Shown: positions 22,952 to 32,318 of the stretch, one piece after another | Numbering within the stretch: the stretch's first letter is position 1 | How the letters are laid out: each line of letters starts with the position of its first letter | Notes under the pieces: generated by a model | What the model saw: only the letters and a program-made list of their open reading frames with translations | Databases searched by the model: none | What the model was told of the DNA's origin: nothing | Origin: Mesorhizobium sp. SOD10 | GTDB taxonomy: Bacteria > Pseudomonadota > Alphaproteobacteria > Rhizobiales > Rhizobiaceae | DNA: 64,000 bases | Assembly (NCBI GenBank): GCA_000824805.1 | Contig: CCNA01000003.1 | Location: forward strand, 108,184 to 172,183 | Reading direction: 5' to 3' | Program-made: the position numbers and the translations under genes

Positions 22952-23329
22952 ATGCAAAATCCAGTCGCGGCCGCGACGGCGGCCGAAAACGCCGTTATCA
23001 CCAAGGCCACGCTGCGCGCGGCCGATCTGCTCGACATCACCGCCAGGACACTTGCTTTGATCATCGGCGTGTCGGAGGCGACGGTCTCGCGCATGCGCAA
23101 GCAGGAATTCCTGCTTGAACGGGGCACCAAGCCGTTCGAGCTGGCGGTGCTCTTCGTTCGCCTGTTCCGCTCGCTCGATGCCATCGTTGGCGGTGACGAG
23201 ACCGTTGCCCGGGCCTGGCTGAAGAGCCCCAACACCACGCTCGACGGCACGCCGCTCGAAAAAATCCTGACGATTGCCGGACTGGTCGATGTCATTGCCT
23301 ACCTGGACTCCCGGCGCGCTCTCGTCTGA
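22952..23329 (+). CDS. MbcA/ParS/Xre-family antitoxin
   Basis: The 125-residue protein has an Xre-like HTH (about residues 30-55, TARTLALIIGVSEATVSRMR) and a C-terminal MbcA/ParS domain (LFRSLDAIVGGDETVARAWL, then NTTLDGTPLEKILTIAGLVDVIAYLDSRR). The C-terminal part normally plugs the active site of a RES-domain toxin, while the HTH binds the operator. The toxin gene follows with a 41-base overlap. Start ATG 22952 sits just after the palindromic operator. Confidence 0.92.
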   Translation: MQNPVAAATAAENAVITKATLRAADLLDITARTLALIIGVSEATVSRMRKQEFLLERGTKPFELAVLFVRLFRSLDAIVGGDETVARAWLKSPNTTLDGTPLEKILTIAGLVDVIAYLDSRRALV

Positions 23330-24056
23330 GGCCGTCAGGCTCGAAGGCAAGCACTGGCGCATGGTCGAGGCGCAGCATCGCGTCTCGACCCTCAAGCTCG
23401 TCGATACGCTCGACGAGCAGTCGCTGCTGGAGGACCTCATCGAGGACACCAAACCGCATATCCCGCTGGAGTGCCGCCACCTCCACTATCTTTTGGCGAC
23501 GCCTTTTCGCTATGGCTCCGTCTATCCGTACGGTTCGCGCTTCCGCCGCGCCGGCAAGACCAAGGGCGTCTATTATGCCGCCGAGACGGTGCTGACGGCG
23601 GTGGCGGAAATGGCCTTCTACCGCTTGCTGTTCTTTGCGGAGTCGCCGACGACGCCATGGCCGAACGACGCCGCGGAATACACTGCCTTCGCCGCCGCGA
23701 TAAAATGCGACCGCGCGATCGACCTGACACGCCCGCCGCTCGATCGCGACGAGAATGCCTGGACGCAGCCCACTGATTACACCGCCTGTCAGGCGATCGC
23801 CGATGTCGCGCGCGAAGCCGAGATGCAGGCGATCCGCTATCGCTCGGTGCGCGATCCCAAGGGCGCCAACATCGCGCTGCTGACCTGCAAGGGCTTTGCC
23901 AAGGCCAGGCCGCTGGAGCCGCAAACCTGGCGCATCCGGATCGGCTCTTTCGGCCTGCAGGCGATCAGCGAATTCCCGGAGAAGAGGCTGGAATTCTCGC
24001 GCACCGCCTTTGCCGATCCGCGACTGGCCGGCATGCGCTGGGAGCGCGAACAATGA
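23289..24056 (+). CDS. RES-domain toxin
   Basis: The protein of about 255 residues has the RES domain, named for conserved Arg, Glu and Ser: FRYGSVYPYGSRFRRAGK holds the Arg and nearby residues, and GVYYAAETVLTAVAEMAFYR the Tyr/Glu. RES toxins of ParS-Res type modules destroy NAD+ or ADP-ribosylate targets when freed from the antitoxin. The start is in the end of the antitoxin gene; ATG 23289 is chosen, though a TTG at 23274 is possible. It is at the upper end of the family size. No disruption is seen, so the module is probably functional. Confidence 0.9.
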   Translation: MSLPTWTPGALSSEAVRLEGKHWRMVEAQHRVSTLKLVDTLDEQSLLEDLIEDTKPHIPLECRHLHYLLATPFRYGSVYPYGSRFRRAGKTKGVYYAAETVLTAVAEMAFYRLLFFAESPTTPWPNDAAEYTAFAAAIKCDRAIDLTRPPLDRDENAWTQPTDYTACQAIADVAREAEMQAIRYRSVRDPKGANIALLTCKGFAKARPLEPQTWRIRIGSFGLQAISEFPEKRLEFSRTAFADPRLAGMRWEREQ

Positions 24057-24064
24057 ACTCGGAA

Positions 24065-24209
24065 AAACTGTATCGAGATTCGGGTCAGGCCGAGCCCGAG
24101 ATGGTGGCTACCGAGAGCCGGAGCGGAGCGTACTTAAAGTACGTGAGCACCGGAAGCGCAGGAAGCCGCCACTCGCAGGCCGGCCTGACCGGAAATCTCG
24201 ATACAGTTT
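24065..24209. repeat. 145-base nested palindrome between convergent genes
   Basis: AAACTGTATCGAGATT (24065-24080) is exactly inverted at 24194-24209. Inside, GGTCAGGCCG (24083-24092) pairs with CGGCCTGACC (24181-24190), and the centre has CGTACTT-A-AAGTACG (24129-24143). It begins 9 bases after the toxin stop and its last two bases reach into the stop codon of the convergent membrane-protein gene. It can act as a two-way terminator; the form also fits a dispersed palindromic repeat. Confidence 0.8.
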
Positions 24210-24912
24210 AGGCCAGGATGTTGACCGCCCGCGCCGCCACCAGCGCGATCGTCAACAGCGAGATCATCGCTTCGGCCATCATAAGGAGCTTCGCGCGCTG
24301 CGTGAGCGGCAAAGTGTCGGTCGGCGAGAAGGCCGTGGCGTTGGTGAAGGCCAGGAAGACATAGTCGACGAAGCCCGGCAGCCAGCCCTGTATTTCGCGA
24401 TCGGGCAACGTCATCTGCGGGAACAGGAAGTCGGCATGTGCGCGCTTGACCAGGCCGCAGGTCGGCGGACCGCCCCGGTCGGTGCTCCAGAACCACAGCG
24501 CAAAGACAATCACATTGGTGACCCAGATGTTGAGCGCGTCGACGAGCAGCGTCGTGCCGGCACCGGCATGCCCTTCCAGCAGCGCCCGCACCAGGAAGAC
24601 CAGCGATCCGCAATTCATGATGCTGATGACGCCGGTCATCATCAATGCCGTGCGGCGGATGTAGAGGCGCAGCCGACCGATCGCGTACCAATGCTCATGA
24701 TCGACCGCCTTCTGCGTCTGCATCTGCGTCCAGGCCGTTGCGATCGACAAAGGCGCCAGCAGCGCCGCCTCGAGTGTCGGGGCTAGCCAGCGCGGACCGA
24801 AGGACAGGTTGTTGATGACCAAAAGCTGCAGGCAGATGATGACGAGAACAGCCGCGCGCGCCGACCAGAAGTCGAGCCCACGGTGATGGATGACGGCGTG
24901 TTCGTGACGCAT
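24208..24912 (-). CDS. multi-span membrane protein, possible two-span ion-channel-like C-terminus
   Basis: The 234-residue protein has an N-terminal span (AAVLVIICLQLLVINNLSFG), further spans around 45-60, 88-108 and 120-145, and a C-terminal pair flanking FVDYVFLAFTNATAFSPTDT. That segment followed by LTQRAKLLMMAEAMISLLTIAL looks like the pore region plus second helix of bacterial two-span ion channels, though a TVGYGD filter is not present. Such proteins are annotated as ion-channel-like membrane proteins in rhizobia; function is unproven. It is convergent with the toxin gene. Confidence 0.65.
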   Translation of the reverse strand: MRHEHAVIHHRGLDFWSARAAVLVIICLQLLVINNLSFGPRWLAPTLEAALLAPLSIATAWTQMQTQKAVDHEHWYAIGRLRLYIRRTALMMTGVISIMNCGSLVFLVRALLEGHAGAGTTLLVDALNIWVTNVIVFALWFWSTDRGGPPTCGLVKRAHADFLFPQMTLPDREIQGWLPGFVDYVFLAFTNATAFSPTDTLPLTQRAKLLMMAEAMISLLTIALVAARAVNILA

Positions 24913-24933
24913 GGTGGACCCTGAATGACTGGA

Positions 24934-24978
24934 GCATGATGCCCAAAAGCGTGGAGCGGTTTTCGGACGGCATCATGC
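24934..24978. repeat. dispersed palindrome GCATGATGCC/GGCATCATGC
   Basis: GCATGATGCC (24934-24943) is perfectly inverted at 24969-24978, enclosing CAAAAGCGTGGAGCGGTTTT. This form, a GAGCATGATGCC...AAAA...CGGTTTTCGG...CATCATGC block, is a familiar RIME-type repeat of Rhizobiales. It lies upstream of the membrane protein gene, in the divergent gap before the glycosyltransferase. Confidence 0.75.
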
Positions 24979-25169
24979 CCTGCCCCTGGAACCGCAGCGC
25001 TCCGGACAGCGGGCCGGCTCAGGCAATGATCAGCCGGCGGGTCCTTGCCCGAAGCGCCGGCGATGGGTTCCGCCGCAATCTTGGTTTTACAATGTTGCGG
25101 AAGGATACATTTTCGTAAGCTTTTGCTATCGGACTGTTCAGCAGTCCACCCGTGTGATTTTAGGCCCGC

Positions 25170-26750
25170 ATGTCGAGAACCAGCGAATCCGTTCATCTTT
25201 GGCCGTCGGCAATCGCCGCGGAAGGCAATCTGCCTTCGATCTGGAACAGCCTGGTCCGGCACCCATGGCGATTGCTGGCGCTTTTATGCCTGGCCCAGAT
25301 CGCTTGCTGGACCGTCATGCCGGCGATCGTCAATGTCGGGCCGCCCCGCGACGTCGTCGAGGGGTTCATGTGGGGCCGCGAATGGGCGCTGTTGACCTAC
25401 AAGCACCCGCAGCTCCCGTGCTGGCTTCTCGAGATCAGTCATCTCCTGACCGGCTCGTTCCGCTGGCCGCAATACATGCTGTCGCAATTGATGGTCTCGA
25501 CGACCTTCGTCCTAGTCTATCTGCTTGCGCGCGACATCATGGGCCCGACCCGCGCGCTCGCCGCCGTGCTGTTGATGCCCTCGATCTATTTCTTCGGCTG
25601 GCCGACCCCGCAATTCAATCATGACTACGCGCAGATGCCTTTCTGGGCCGGCATATCATGGCTGCTATGGCGCTCAGTGCGCGACGGACGGCCGGGCTGG
25701 TGGCTCGCCCTCGGCCTCGTTTCCGGCCTGGGACTCTATGCCAAGTTCTCGACGGCTTTGCTGCTCGCCTTCGGCGGCATCTGGATCTTGTACGACGCCC
25801 GCGCCCGAAGCCGGCTTGCCACCCCATGGCCATGGCTCGGCCTCGCGGTTTTTCTTGGCGTCGCGGCGCCGCTGGCGGTGGAGCTTGTCCGCCTCGACTT
25901 CCTGCCGTTGACCTATGCCGCGCACCGCAACGCCTGGGTGCTCGCCAACCGCGCCCGGCTTTACTATATCGGCGTTCAGCTTGCCGGGCTCGCTGCTGTT
26001 CCGGTCGTGCTCGCTCTTTCCGGCCTTTTGCAACGGCAGCCCAGCCCGGTGCAAGACCTCTCGCCGGCACACCCCGCCCCCGAGCGGCGCGCGGTAATCT
26101 ACCTGGCATGGATGGGCCTGGGGCCGGCGCTCCTGGTGATGGTCGCCTCGCTCTTTACCGGCACCGGGGAGTCCTGGGGCGCGACGATGTACAATCTCGT
26201 GGGGGCCCTGGCGATCGCGCTCCTGGGCCAGCGACTGGGGCCCGCGGAATTGCGTCGATTGACGGTGCTGGCGCTGCTTTGCGTGGTCGGCGTATCGAGC
26301 GCCTATGCGGCGACCCGCTGGACAGGCTGCAACGTCCTCGGCCGCCTGCAGCCGATGTGTTGGCCGGCGCGGTCGATCTCGCAGACGGCCGAGGCGATCT
26401 GGCATGAGACGGTGCCCGGGCCGCTGGGCATTGTCGGCGGCGAGGACGGCGTGGCCCAGCTTGCCGGGTTGGAAGCTGCGGACCAGCCCTCCATCTTCAC
26501 GGCTCTCGACAGGCGCCTTGCCCCCTGGATCACGGACCAGCGCCTGCGGGATCAGGGCATGCTGCTCGTATGGCCAACAGGCTGGAAACTCACGCCGCTG
26601 CAGCAGGCCTGGATCGCCGGCCTGCCGGTCAAGACGGTGCCATTCGACTGGTCGCTCAAAGCACCGCCCCTGGAGATCAGCTTTGCCGTCATTCCGCCCG
26701 GCAGAGCCAGTTTCCCAGGCAACCCGCCCGGACCGCCGGATCCAGAATGA
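25170..26750 (+). CDS. GT39-type membrane glycosyltransferase (ArnT/PMT-like)
   Basis: The 526-residue protein has about ten hydrophobic spans, with a first extracytoplasmic loop containing GPPRDVVEGFMWGREWALL, then KHPQLPCWLLE, the region where ArnT/PMT-like enzymes carry catalytic acidic residues. These enzymes transfer sugars from undecaprenyl-phosphate carriers to lipid A or polysaccharide outside the inner membrane. The C-terminal part (from about residue 400) is soluble. Acceptor and donor cannot be told. ATG 25170 is the first start in frame after an AT-rich upstream area. Confidence 0.8.
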   Translation: MSRTSESVHLWPSAIAAEGNLPSIWNSLVRHPWRLLALLCLAQIACWTVMPAIVNVGPPRDVVEGFMWGREWALLTYKHPQLPCWLLEISHLLTGSFRWPQYMLSQLMVSTTFVLVYLLARDIMGPTRALAAVLLMPSIYFFGWPTPQFNHDYAQMPFWAGISWLLWRSVRDGRPGWWLALGLVSGLGLYAKFSTALLLAFGGIWILYDARARSRLATPWPWLGLAVFLGVAAPLAVELVRLDFLPLTYAAHRNAWVLANRARLYYIGVQLAGLAAVPVVLALSGLLQRQPSPVQDLSPAHPAPERRAVIYLAWMGLGPALLVMVASLFTGTGESWGATMYNLVGALAIALLGQRLGPAELRRLTVLALLCVVGVSSAYAATRWTGCNVLGRLQPMCWPARSISQTAEAIWHETVPGPLGIVGGEDGVAQLAGLEAADQPSIFTALDRRLAPWITDQRLRDQGMLLVWPTGWKLTPLQQAWIAGLPVKTVPFDWSLKAPPLEISFAVIPPGRASFPGNPPGPPDPE

Positions 26751-26841
26751 CCCGCGATCCGAATTGAAGTTTTATCGGCCCGAAGTCAAAAGGCGCCGGC
26801 GTCGCCGCCAGCGCCTCCAATGATGCGCGTCCGGGCTTCGT

Positions 26842-28215
26842 TCAGGCGTTGGCGGCCTGCTTGTGCTGCACCGGATGGCTCTTCTTGAGCAGGTCCGAGA
26901 CCAGGAAGGCGAGCTCGATCGCCTGGTCGGCGTTGAGGCGCGGGTCGCAATGGGTGTGATAGCGGTCCTGCAGGTCTTCCGCCGTGATGGCGCGGGCGCC
27001 GCCCGTGCATTCGGTGACGTTCTTGCCGGTCATCTCCACATGGATGCCGCCCGGATGCGTGCCTTCGGCACGGTGCACCTCGAAGAAGGTCTGCACTTCC
27101 TTCAGGATGCGGTCGAACGGACGCGTCTTGTAGCCGGCCGCCTCGATCGTGTTGCCGTGCATCGGATCGGACGACCACACGACGTTGCGGCCTTCCTTCT
27201 TCACCGCCCGCACCAGCTTCGGCAGGTGCTCGGCGACCTTGTCGGAGCCGAAGCGCGCGATCAGCGTCAGCCGGCCCGGCTCGTTCTCGGGATTGAGCAG
27301 GTCGATGAGTTCCAGCAAACCATCCGGCGTCAGCGACGGGCCGCATTTCAGGCCGAGCGGATTCTTGATGCCGCGGCAATATTCGACATGCGCATGGTCC
27401 GGCTGGCGGGTGCGGTCGCCGATCCAGATCATATGGCCCGAAGTCGCGTACCAGTCGCCGGAGGTGGAATCGACGCGCGTCAGCGCTTCTTCATAGCCGA
27501 GCAGCAGGGCCTCGTGGCTGGTGTAGAAATCGGTCTCGCGCAGCGCGAAGTTGGTTTCGGACGTAATGCCCACCGCACGCATGAAATCCATCGTCTCGGT
27601 GATGCGGTTGGCGAGCGATTCGTATTTTTCTCCCTGCGGACTGTCGGCGACGAAGCCCAGCATCCAGCGATGCACGTTCTCCAGGCTGGCATAACCGCCC
27701 TGCGCGAAGGCGCGCAGAAGATTGAGCGTCGCGGCCGACTGGCGATACGCCATTTCCTGCCGCGCCGGATCCGGAATGCGCGAGGAGGCGTCGAATTCGA
27801 TGCCGTTGATGATGTCGCCGCGATAGCTCGGCAGCGTCACGCCGGCCTTGGTTTCGCTGTCGGAGGAGCGCGGCTTGGCGAACTGGCCGGCGACGCGGCC
27901 GACTTTCACCACCGGCTGCGCGCCGGCAAAGGTGAGCACCACCGACATCTGCAGGAAAACGCGGAAGAAGTCGCGGATGTTGTCGGCGCCGTGCTCGGCG
28001 AAGCTCTCGGCGCAGTCGCCGCCCTGGAGCAGGAAGGCTTCGCCGGCGGCAACCGCCGCCAATTGCTTCTTCAGCTTGCGCGCCTCACCGGCAAAGACCA
28101 GCGGCGGGTAGGTGGCGAGCCGCGCTTCCGTGGCCTGCAAAGCCCCAAGGTCCGGGTAGGCCGGGACCTGCTTGATCGGCTTTGCTCTCCACGAATTCGG
28201 CGACCATTTCGTCAT
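26842..28215 (-). CDS. aroG: class II 3-deoxy-7-phosphoheptulonate (DAHP) synthase
   Basis: The 457-residue enzyme condenses phosphoenolpyruvate and erythrose 4-phosphate, the first step of the shikimate pathway. It is the plant/Mycobacterium type II form, recognised by [22 protein letters not shown] at the start, [45 protein letters not shown] and [12 protein letters not shown]. The metal Cys (GGDCAE) and binding His/Asp are present. The start is at 28215 (MTKWSPNS); 23 residues upstream in frame are not part of the family. A dispersed repeat lies just upstream. Confidence 0.95.
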   Translation of the reverse strand: MTKWSPNSWRAKPIKQVPAYPDLGALQATEARLATYPPLVFAGEARKLKKQLAAVAAGEAFLLQGGDCAESFAEHGADNIRDFFRVFLQMSVVLTFAGAQPVVKVGRVAGQFAKPRSSDSETKAGVTLPSYRGDIINGIEFDASSRIPDPARQEMAYRQSAATLNLLRAFAQGGYASLENVHRWMLGFVADSPQGEKYESLANRITETMDFMRAVGITSETNFALRETDFYTSHEALLLGYEEALTRVDSTSGDWYATSGHMIWIGDRTRQPDHAHVEYCRGIKNPLGLKCGPSLTPDGLLELIDLLNPENEPGRLTLIARFGSDKVAEHLPKLVRAVKKEGRNVVWSSDPMHGNTIEAAGYKTRPFDRILKEVQTFFEVHRAEGTHPGGIHVEMTGKNVTECTGGARAITAEDLQDRYHTHCDPRLNADQAIELAFLVSDLLKKSHPVQHKQAANA

Positions 28216-28232
28216 CGCTGCACCCAAACGCC

Positions 28233-28288
28233 CTTCCAGAGCAACCCCGGGAAGAGCGCAAACGGCTTTCCGGAATTGCATCAAACAA
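28233..28288. repeat. dispersed intergenic palindrome, module 1 (divergent)
   Basis: TTCCAGAGCAACCCCGGGAA and the following GGCTTTCCGGAATTGCATCA match module 1 near its ends. It lies 18 bases upstream of the DAHP synthase start, so it would be in the leader of that mRNA. The copy is more degenerate than the others. Confidence 0.5.
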
Positions 28289-28426
28289 ACCGGCGAGCGC
28301 GCTTGCCCGCCATTCCAGCCTCGACACGAGGTCGCGGCTCCTTACACGAAGCCGACTGCCTATTCTAGCCGGGAATTTCAGCAGTGGCGAATGCCTCGAA
28401 CCGTTCGGCAGCCAATGTGAAAGTCG

Positions 28427-31400
28427 TTATGCAGCCTTCTCGACCAGCCGCGCCAGCTGCGTCATCACCACGGCCGAGCCGGCGAGCCGCTTCTCCGCAT
28501 TCGGCCAGTCGCGGATGAAGACGACGCTGTGATCAGCCCTGATCTTGGCCTGCGACCCCTGCTCGCCGATGAATTTGACCAGCCCGACGGGATTGGGGAA
28601 TTCGCGCTTGCGGAAATGGATGACCACGCCCTTGGGGCCGGCATCGAGCTTCTCGACATTGGCCTTGCGGCAGAGCGCCTTGATGAAGACGATCTTCAAC
28701 AGATGCGTCACCTCTTCCGGCAGCGGCCCGAAGCGGTCGATCAGCTCGGCGCCGAAACCATCGATCTCCTCGGTGGTTTCGAGGTCGCCGAGGCGCCGGT
28801 AGAGCGCCATGCGGAGCTGCAGGTCGGGCACGTAGCTTTCCGGGATCATCACGGCTGTGCCGACCGCAATCTGCGGCGACCATCCGCCGTCCTGAACTTC
28901 GCCGGTGTCCTTCACCTCGGCCACCGCCTCTTCCAGCATCTGCTGGTAAAGCTCGAAGCCGACCTCCTTGATATGCCCGGACTGCTCTTCGCCGAGCAGA
29001 TTGCCGGCCCCGCGTATGTCGAGATCGTGGCTGGCGAGCTGGAAACCGGCGCCGAGCGTGTCGAGCGACTGCAGCACCTTCAGCCGCCGCTCGGCCGTGT
29101 CGGTCAGCTTGCGGTTGGCCGGCAGCGTGAACAGCGCGTAGGCACGCACCTTCGAGCGGCCGACGCGGCCGCGCAGCTGGTAGAGCTGCGCCAGGCCGAA
29201 CATGTCGGCGCGATGGATGATCAGCGTGTTGGCGGTCGGGATGTCGAGACCGGATTCGACGATGGTGGTCGACAAAAGCACATCGTACTGGCCGTCATAG
29301 AAGGCGTTCATGATGTCGTCGAGCTCGCCCGGCGGCATCTGGCCGTGGGCGACCGCGACCTTCAATTCCGGCACGGATTCCTTCAGGAAATCATGGATTT
29401 CGGCCAGGTCGCTGATGCGCGGCACGACATAGAAGGAATGGCCACCGCGATAGCGCTCGCGCAGGAGCGTCTCGCGGATCACCAGCGGATCGAAGGGCGA
29501 GATGAAGGTGCGCACCGCCATGCGGTCGACCGGCGGCGTGGCGATCAGCGACAGTTCCCGCACGCCGGTCAGCGCCAGCTGCAGCGTGCGCGGGATCGGC
29601 GTCGCCGAAAGCGTGAGCACATGCACGTCGTTCTTGAGCTCCTTCAGCCGCTCCTTGTGCTTGACGCCGAAATGCTGCTCCTCGTCGATGATCAACAAGC
29701 CGAGATTCTTGAACGAGATCGAGCTGCCGAGCAGCGCATGCGTGCCGACGACGATGTCGACCGTCCCCTCGGCAACGCCTTTCTTCGTTTCGGCCAGTTC
29801 CTTGGAGCCGACCAGGCGCGAGGCCTGGGCGATGCGGATCGGCAGGCCAGAGAAGCGCTGCGAGAAGGTCTTGAAATGCTGGCGCGACAGCAAGGTCGTC
29901 GGCACCACGACCGCGACCTGGAACCCTTCCATGGCCGCGATGAAAGCGGCGCGCAGCGCCACTTCCGTCTTGCCGAAACCCACATCGCCGCAGACCAGCC
30001 GGTCCATCGGCTTGCCGGCGCCGAGATCGTCCATGACGGCATCGATCGCGGTCTGCTGGTCGTCGGTCTCCTCGTACGGAAAACGCGCGGCGAACTCGCC
30101 ATAGAGCCCCTCGGCCGGGACCATGGCGGGCGCAGAACGCATTTGCCGCTCGGCGGCGATCCGGATCAATTGCCCGGCCATGTCGAGCAGGCGTTTCTTC
30201 AGCCGCGCCTTGCGCGCCTGCCAGGCGCCGCCGCCCAGCTTGTCGAGCGTCGCTTCGGCCGAATCCGAGCCATAGCGCGACAGAAGCTCGATGTTCTCGA
30301 CCGGCAGGAACAGCCTGTCGTCGCCGGCATAGTGGATTTCAAGGCAGTCATGCGGCGCGCCCACCGCCTCGATGGTGCGCAGACCAATGAAGCGGCCGAT
30401 GCCGTGATCGGCATGCACGACGATATCGCCGGCGGACAGCGACGAGGCCTCGGCGATAAAATCGGAAGCCTTCTTCTTGCGCTTCGAGCGGCGGATCAGC
30501 CTGTCGCCCAAAATGTCCTGCTCAGCGACGACGAGCATGTCGTCCGTCTCGAAGCCGGATTCGAGCGGCAGCACCGCAAGTCCCGCTTGCCCGGGCTCGA
30601 GCTTTTCGACTTCGGCAAGCGTGGCGACGGTCTTCAGATTGCCGAGATGATGCTCGGCCAGGATTTGCGCGAGCCGGTCGAGCGAGCCTTCGGTCCAGCC
30701 GGCTACGATGACGCGGCGGCGTGCCGCGCGCTCGTCGGCAATGTGCTTTACGACGACGTCGAAGACGTTGATGTTCGGATCGGCGCGCTCCTCGGCGAAA
30801 CTGCGGCCCTGCCGCGAGCCGCCATGGAAAACCTTCTTGCCTCCGACATCCGGGGCATCGAACACGGTGAAGTCGATATCCTCACGCGGCCCGAGCGAGG
30901 CTTTGAGATTCTCCGGCGACAGATAAAGCAGATCAGGCGCCACCGGCTTATAGGGCACGGCGTCCTTCAGCGCGCTGTCGGCCTGCTTCCGGCGCGCCTC
31001 GTAATGGTCGAGGATCAGCTTGTGCCGCTCTGACAGCGCCTCGTGCGCCAGATGGTCGAAGACCACGGGCGCGTCCGGCAGATAGTCGAACACAGTTTCC
31101 AGCCGCTCGTAGAAGAAGGGCAGCCAGTGCTCCATGCCGGCAAAACGGCGCCCTTCGCTGACCGCGGCATAGAGCGCGTCGTCGCGCGATGGCGCGCCAA
31201 AGGCTTCGATATAGGAGCGGCGGAAGCGGCTGATCGTCTCCGGTGTCAGCGCCACCTCGCTCATCGCCTGCAGCGACATCGACTTGCGCTGGCCGGTCGT
31301 GCGCTGGGTCGCGACATCGAAGACGCGGATCGATTCCAGCGTGTCGCCGAAGAAATCGAGCCGCAGCGCCTCGCTCCAGCCAGGCGCGAAAAGGTCGAGA

Positions 31401-31924
31401 ATGCCGCCGCGCACTGCGAATTCGCCCAGTCCGCGCACGGTCGGTACGCGTTCGAAGCCGGACGTCTCCAGACGCGCGATCAGCGCGTTCATGTCGATCT
31501 GATTGCCGGGCTTGGCGTGGAAAGTCTGCGCTTCGATCAGATCGGCCGGCGGGACGCGCTGCAAGAGCGCATTGGCGGTGGTCAGGATGACGGCGCGATG
31601 CGGTTTCTTCGCCAGCGCGATCATGGCGGAAAGCGCATCGAGCCGCCGCGCCGCGGCGTCCGCGCCGGGCGACACGCGATCGTAAGGCAGGCAGTCCCAC
31701 GCGGGCAGTTCCAGCACCGGCAGGCCGGGCGCGGCAAAGGCGAGCGCCTCGATGATCGCCGGTAGCCGCTGGCCGTCGCGCGCAACGAACAGCACCGGCT
31801 TGTCGGGCGCGATCTCCTGCGCGGTCTGTACCAGCGCGAAGGCTTCGTAGCCGTCGGCGACGCCATCGACGATGAACTGGCCGGCGCGGCCCTTGGGCAG
31901 GCCGATAGTGGGGATGAGGCTCAT
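28427..31924 (-). CDS. mfd: transcription-repair coupling factor
   Basis: The 1165-residue ATP-dependent translocase removes RNA polymerase stalled at lesions and recruits UvrA. Domain order is that of full-length Mfd: UvrB-like N-part, the CarD-like RNA-polymerase-interaction domain (GDIVVHADHGIGRF, about residue 490), RecG-like helicase with Walker A CGDVGFGKTEVAL (about 645) and IIDEEQHFGVKHKER, then motif VVPRISDL and the TRG-like region, and the C-terminal domain 7. The start MSLIPTIGLPKGRAG is typical. sdhE lies 13 bases upstream on the same strand, so they are probably co-transcribed. Confidence 0.97.
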   Translation of the reverse strand: MSLIPTIGLPKGRAGQFIVDGVADGYEAFALVQTAQEIAPDKPVLFVARDGQRLPAIIEALAFAAPGLPVLELPAWDCLPYDRVSPGADAAARRLDALSAMIALAKKPHRAVILTTANALLQRVPPADLIEAQTFHAKPGNQIDMNALIARLETSGFERVPTVRGLGEFAVRGGILDLFAPGWSEALRLDFFGDTLESIRVFDVATQRTTGQRKSMSLQAMSEVALTPETISRFRRSYIEAFGAPSRDDALYAAVSEGRRFAGMEHWLPFFYERLETVFDYLPDAPVVFDHLAHEALSERHKLILDHYEARRKQADSALKDAVPYKPVAPDLLYLSPENLKASLGPREDIDFTVFDAPDVGGKKVFHGGSRQGRSFAEERADPNINVFDVVVKHIADERAARRRVIVAGWTEGSLDRLAQILAEHHLGNLKTVATLAEVEKLEPGQAGLAVLPLESGFETDDMLVVAEQDILGDRLIRRSKRKKKASDFIAEASSLSAGDIVVHADHGIGRFIGLRTIEAVGAPHDCLEIHYAGDDRLFLPVENIELLSRYGSDSAEATLDKLGGGAWQARKARLKKRLLDMAGQLIRIAAERQMRSAPAMVPAEGLYGEFAARFPYEETDDQQTAIDAVMDDLGAGKPMDRLVCGDVGFGKTEVALRAAFIAAMEGFQVAVVVPTTLLSRQHFKTFSQRFSGLPIRIAQASRLVGSKELAETKKGVAEGTVDIVVGTHALLGSSISFKNLGLLIIDEEQHFGVKHKERLKELKNDVHVLTLSATPIPRTLQLALTGVRELSLIATPPVDRMAVRTFISPFDPLVIRETLLRERYRGGHSFYVVPRISDLAEIHDFLKESVPELKVAVAHGQMPPGELDDIMNAFYDGQYDVLLSTTIVESGLDIPTANTLIIHRADMFGLAQLYQLRGRVGRSKVRAYALFTLPANRKLTDTAERRLKVLQSLDTLGAGFQLASHDLDIRGAGNLLGEEQSGHIKEVGFELYQQMLEEAVAEVKDTGEVQDGGWSPQIAVGTAVMIPESYVPDLQLRMALYRRLGDLETTEEIDGFGAELIDRFGPLPEEVTHLLKIVFIKALCRKANVEKLDAGPKGVVIHFRKREFPNPVGLVKFIGEQGSQAKIRADHSVVFIRDWPNAEKRLAGSAVVMTQLARLVEKAA

Positions 31925-31937
31925 GAATAGGCGTTTT

Positions 31938-32225
31938 TCAAAATGTCATGGTCCGGCGCGATGCCAGGATCTTTTGCAGCACCGCGCAATCGATATCGGG
32001 CGGAACCGGGCGCTCGCCGGTGATCATCGGCAGAAATTCGGTGTCGGGGATTTCGAGAAGTCTCTCATATTGGTCGATTTCATTGCCGGTCAAGGCGCCG
32101 ATCTCGGCATCGGCGAAGGAGCCAAGGATCAGATCCATCTCGCGCATGCCGCGATGCCAGGAGCGGAACAGGAGCTTGCGGCGGCGGGCATCCAGCCCCT
32201 CGCTTGATCGCTGTGTTCCGGTCAT
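31938..32225 (-). CDS. sdhE: FAD assembly factor SdhE
   Basis: The 95-residue protein has the RGxxE signature as R25-G26-M-R-E29 (WHRGMREMDLILGSFAD), required for covalent flavinylation of succinate dehydrogenase subunit SdhA. The fold is a five-helix bundle. The start MTGTQRSSEG at 32225 is chosen; ten more residues upstream in frame carry no family pattern. It lies immediately upstream of mfd and divergent from recG, the arrangement common in Rhizobiales. Confidence 0.93.
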   Translation of the reverse strand: MTGTQRSSEGLDARRRKLLFRSWHRGMREMDLILGSFADAEIGALTGNEIDQYERLLEIPDTEFLPMITGERPVPPDIDCAVLQKILASRRTMTF

Positions 32226-32318
32226 GGCGCCGCATCCCTGTCCAAAGCGGCGCATATAGCGTGGATAGAGAGCGGTGTCAGCCTTTGCGCTGCCGTCGTC
32301 GCGACATAAGCTGACAGG

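Noticed and set aside
24208..24912. A potassium channel
   Set aside because: The pore-like segment lacks the TVGYGD filter; only a channel-like membrane layout can be claimed.
28529..31033. Very long open frames antisense to mfd (also opposite glmS, topA, dnaE and pccA)
   Set aside because: They mirror codon structure of GC-rich genes, lack ribosome sites and family patterns, and the sense genes are certain.
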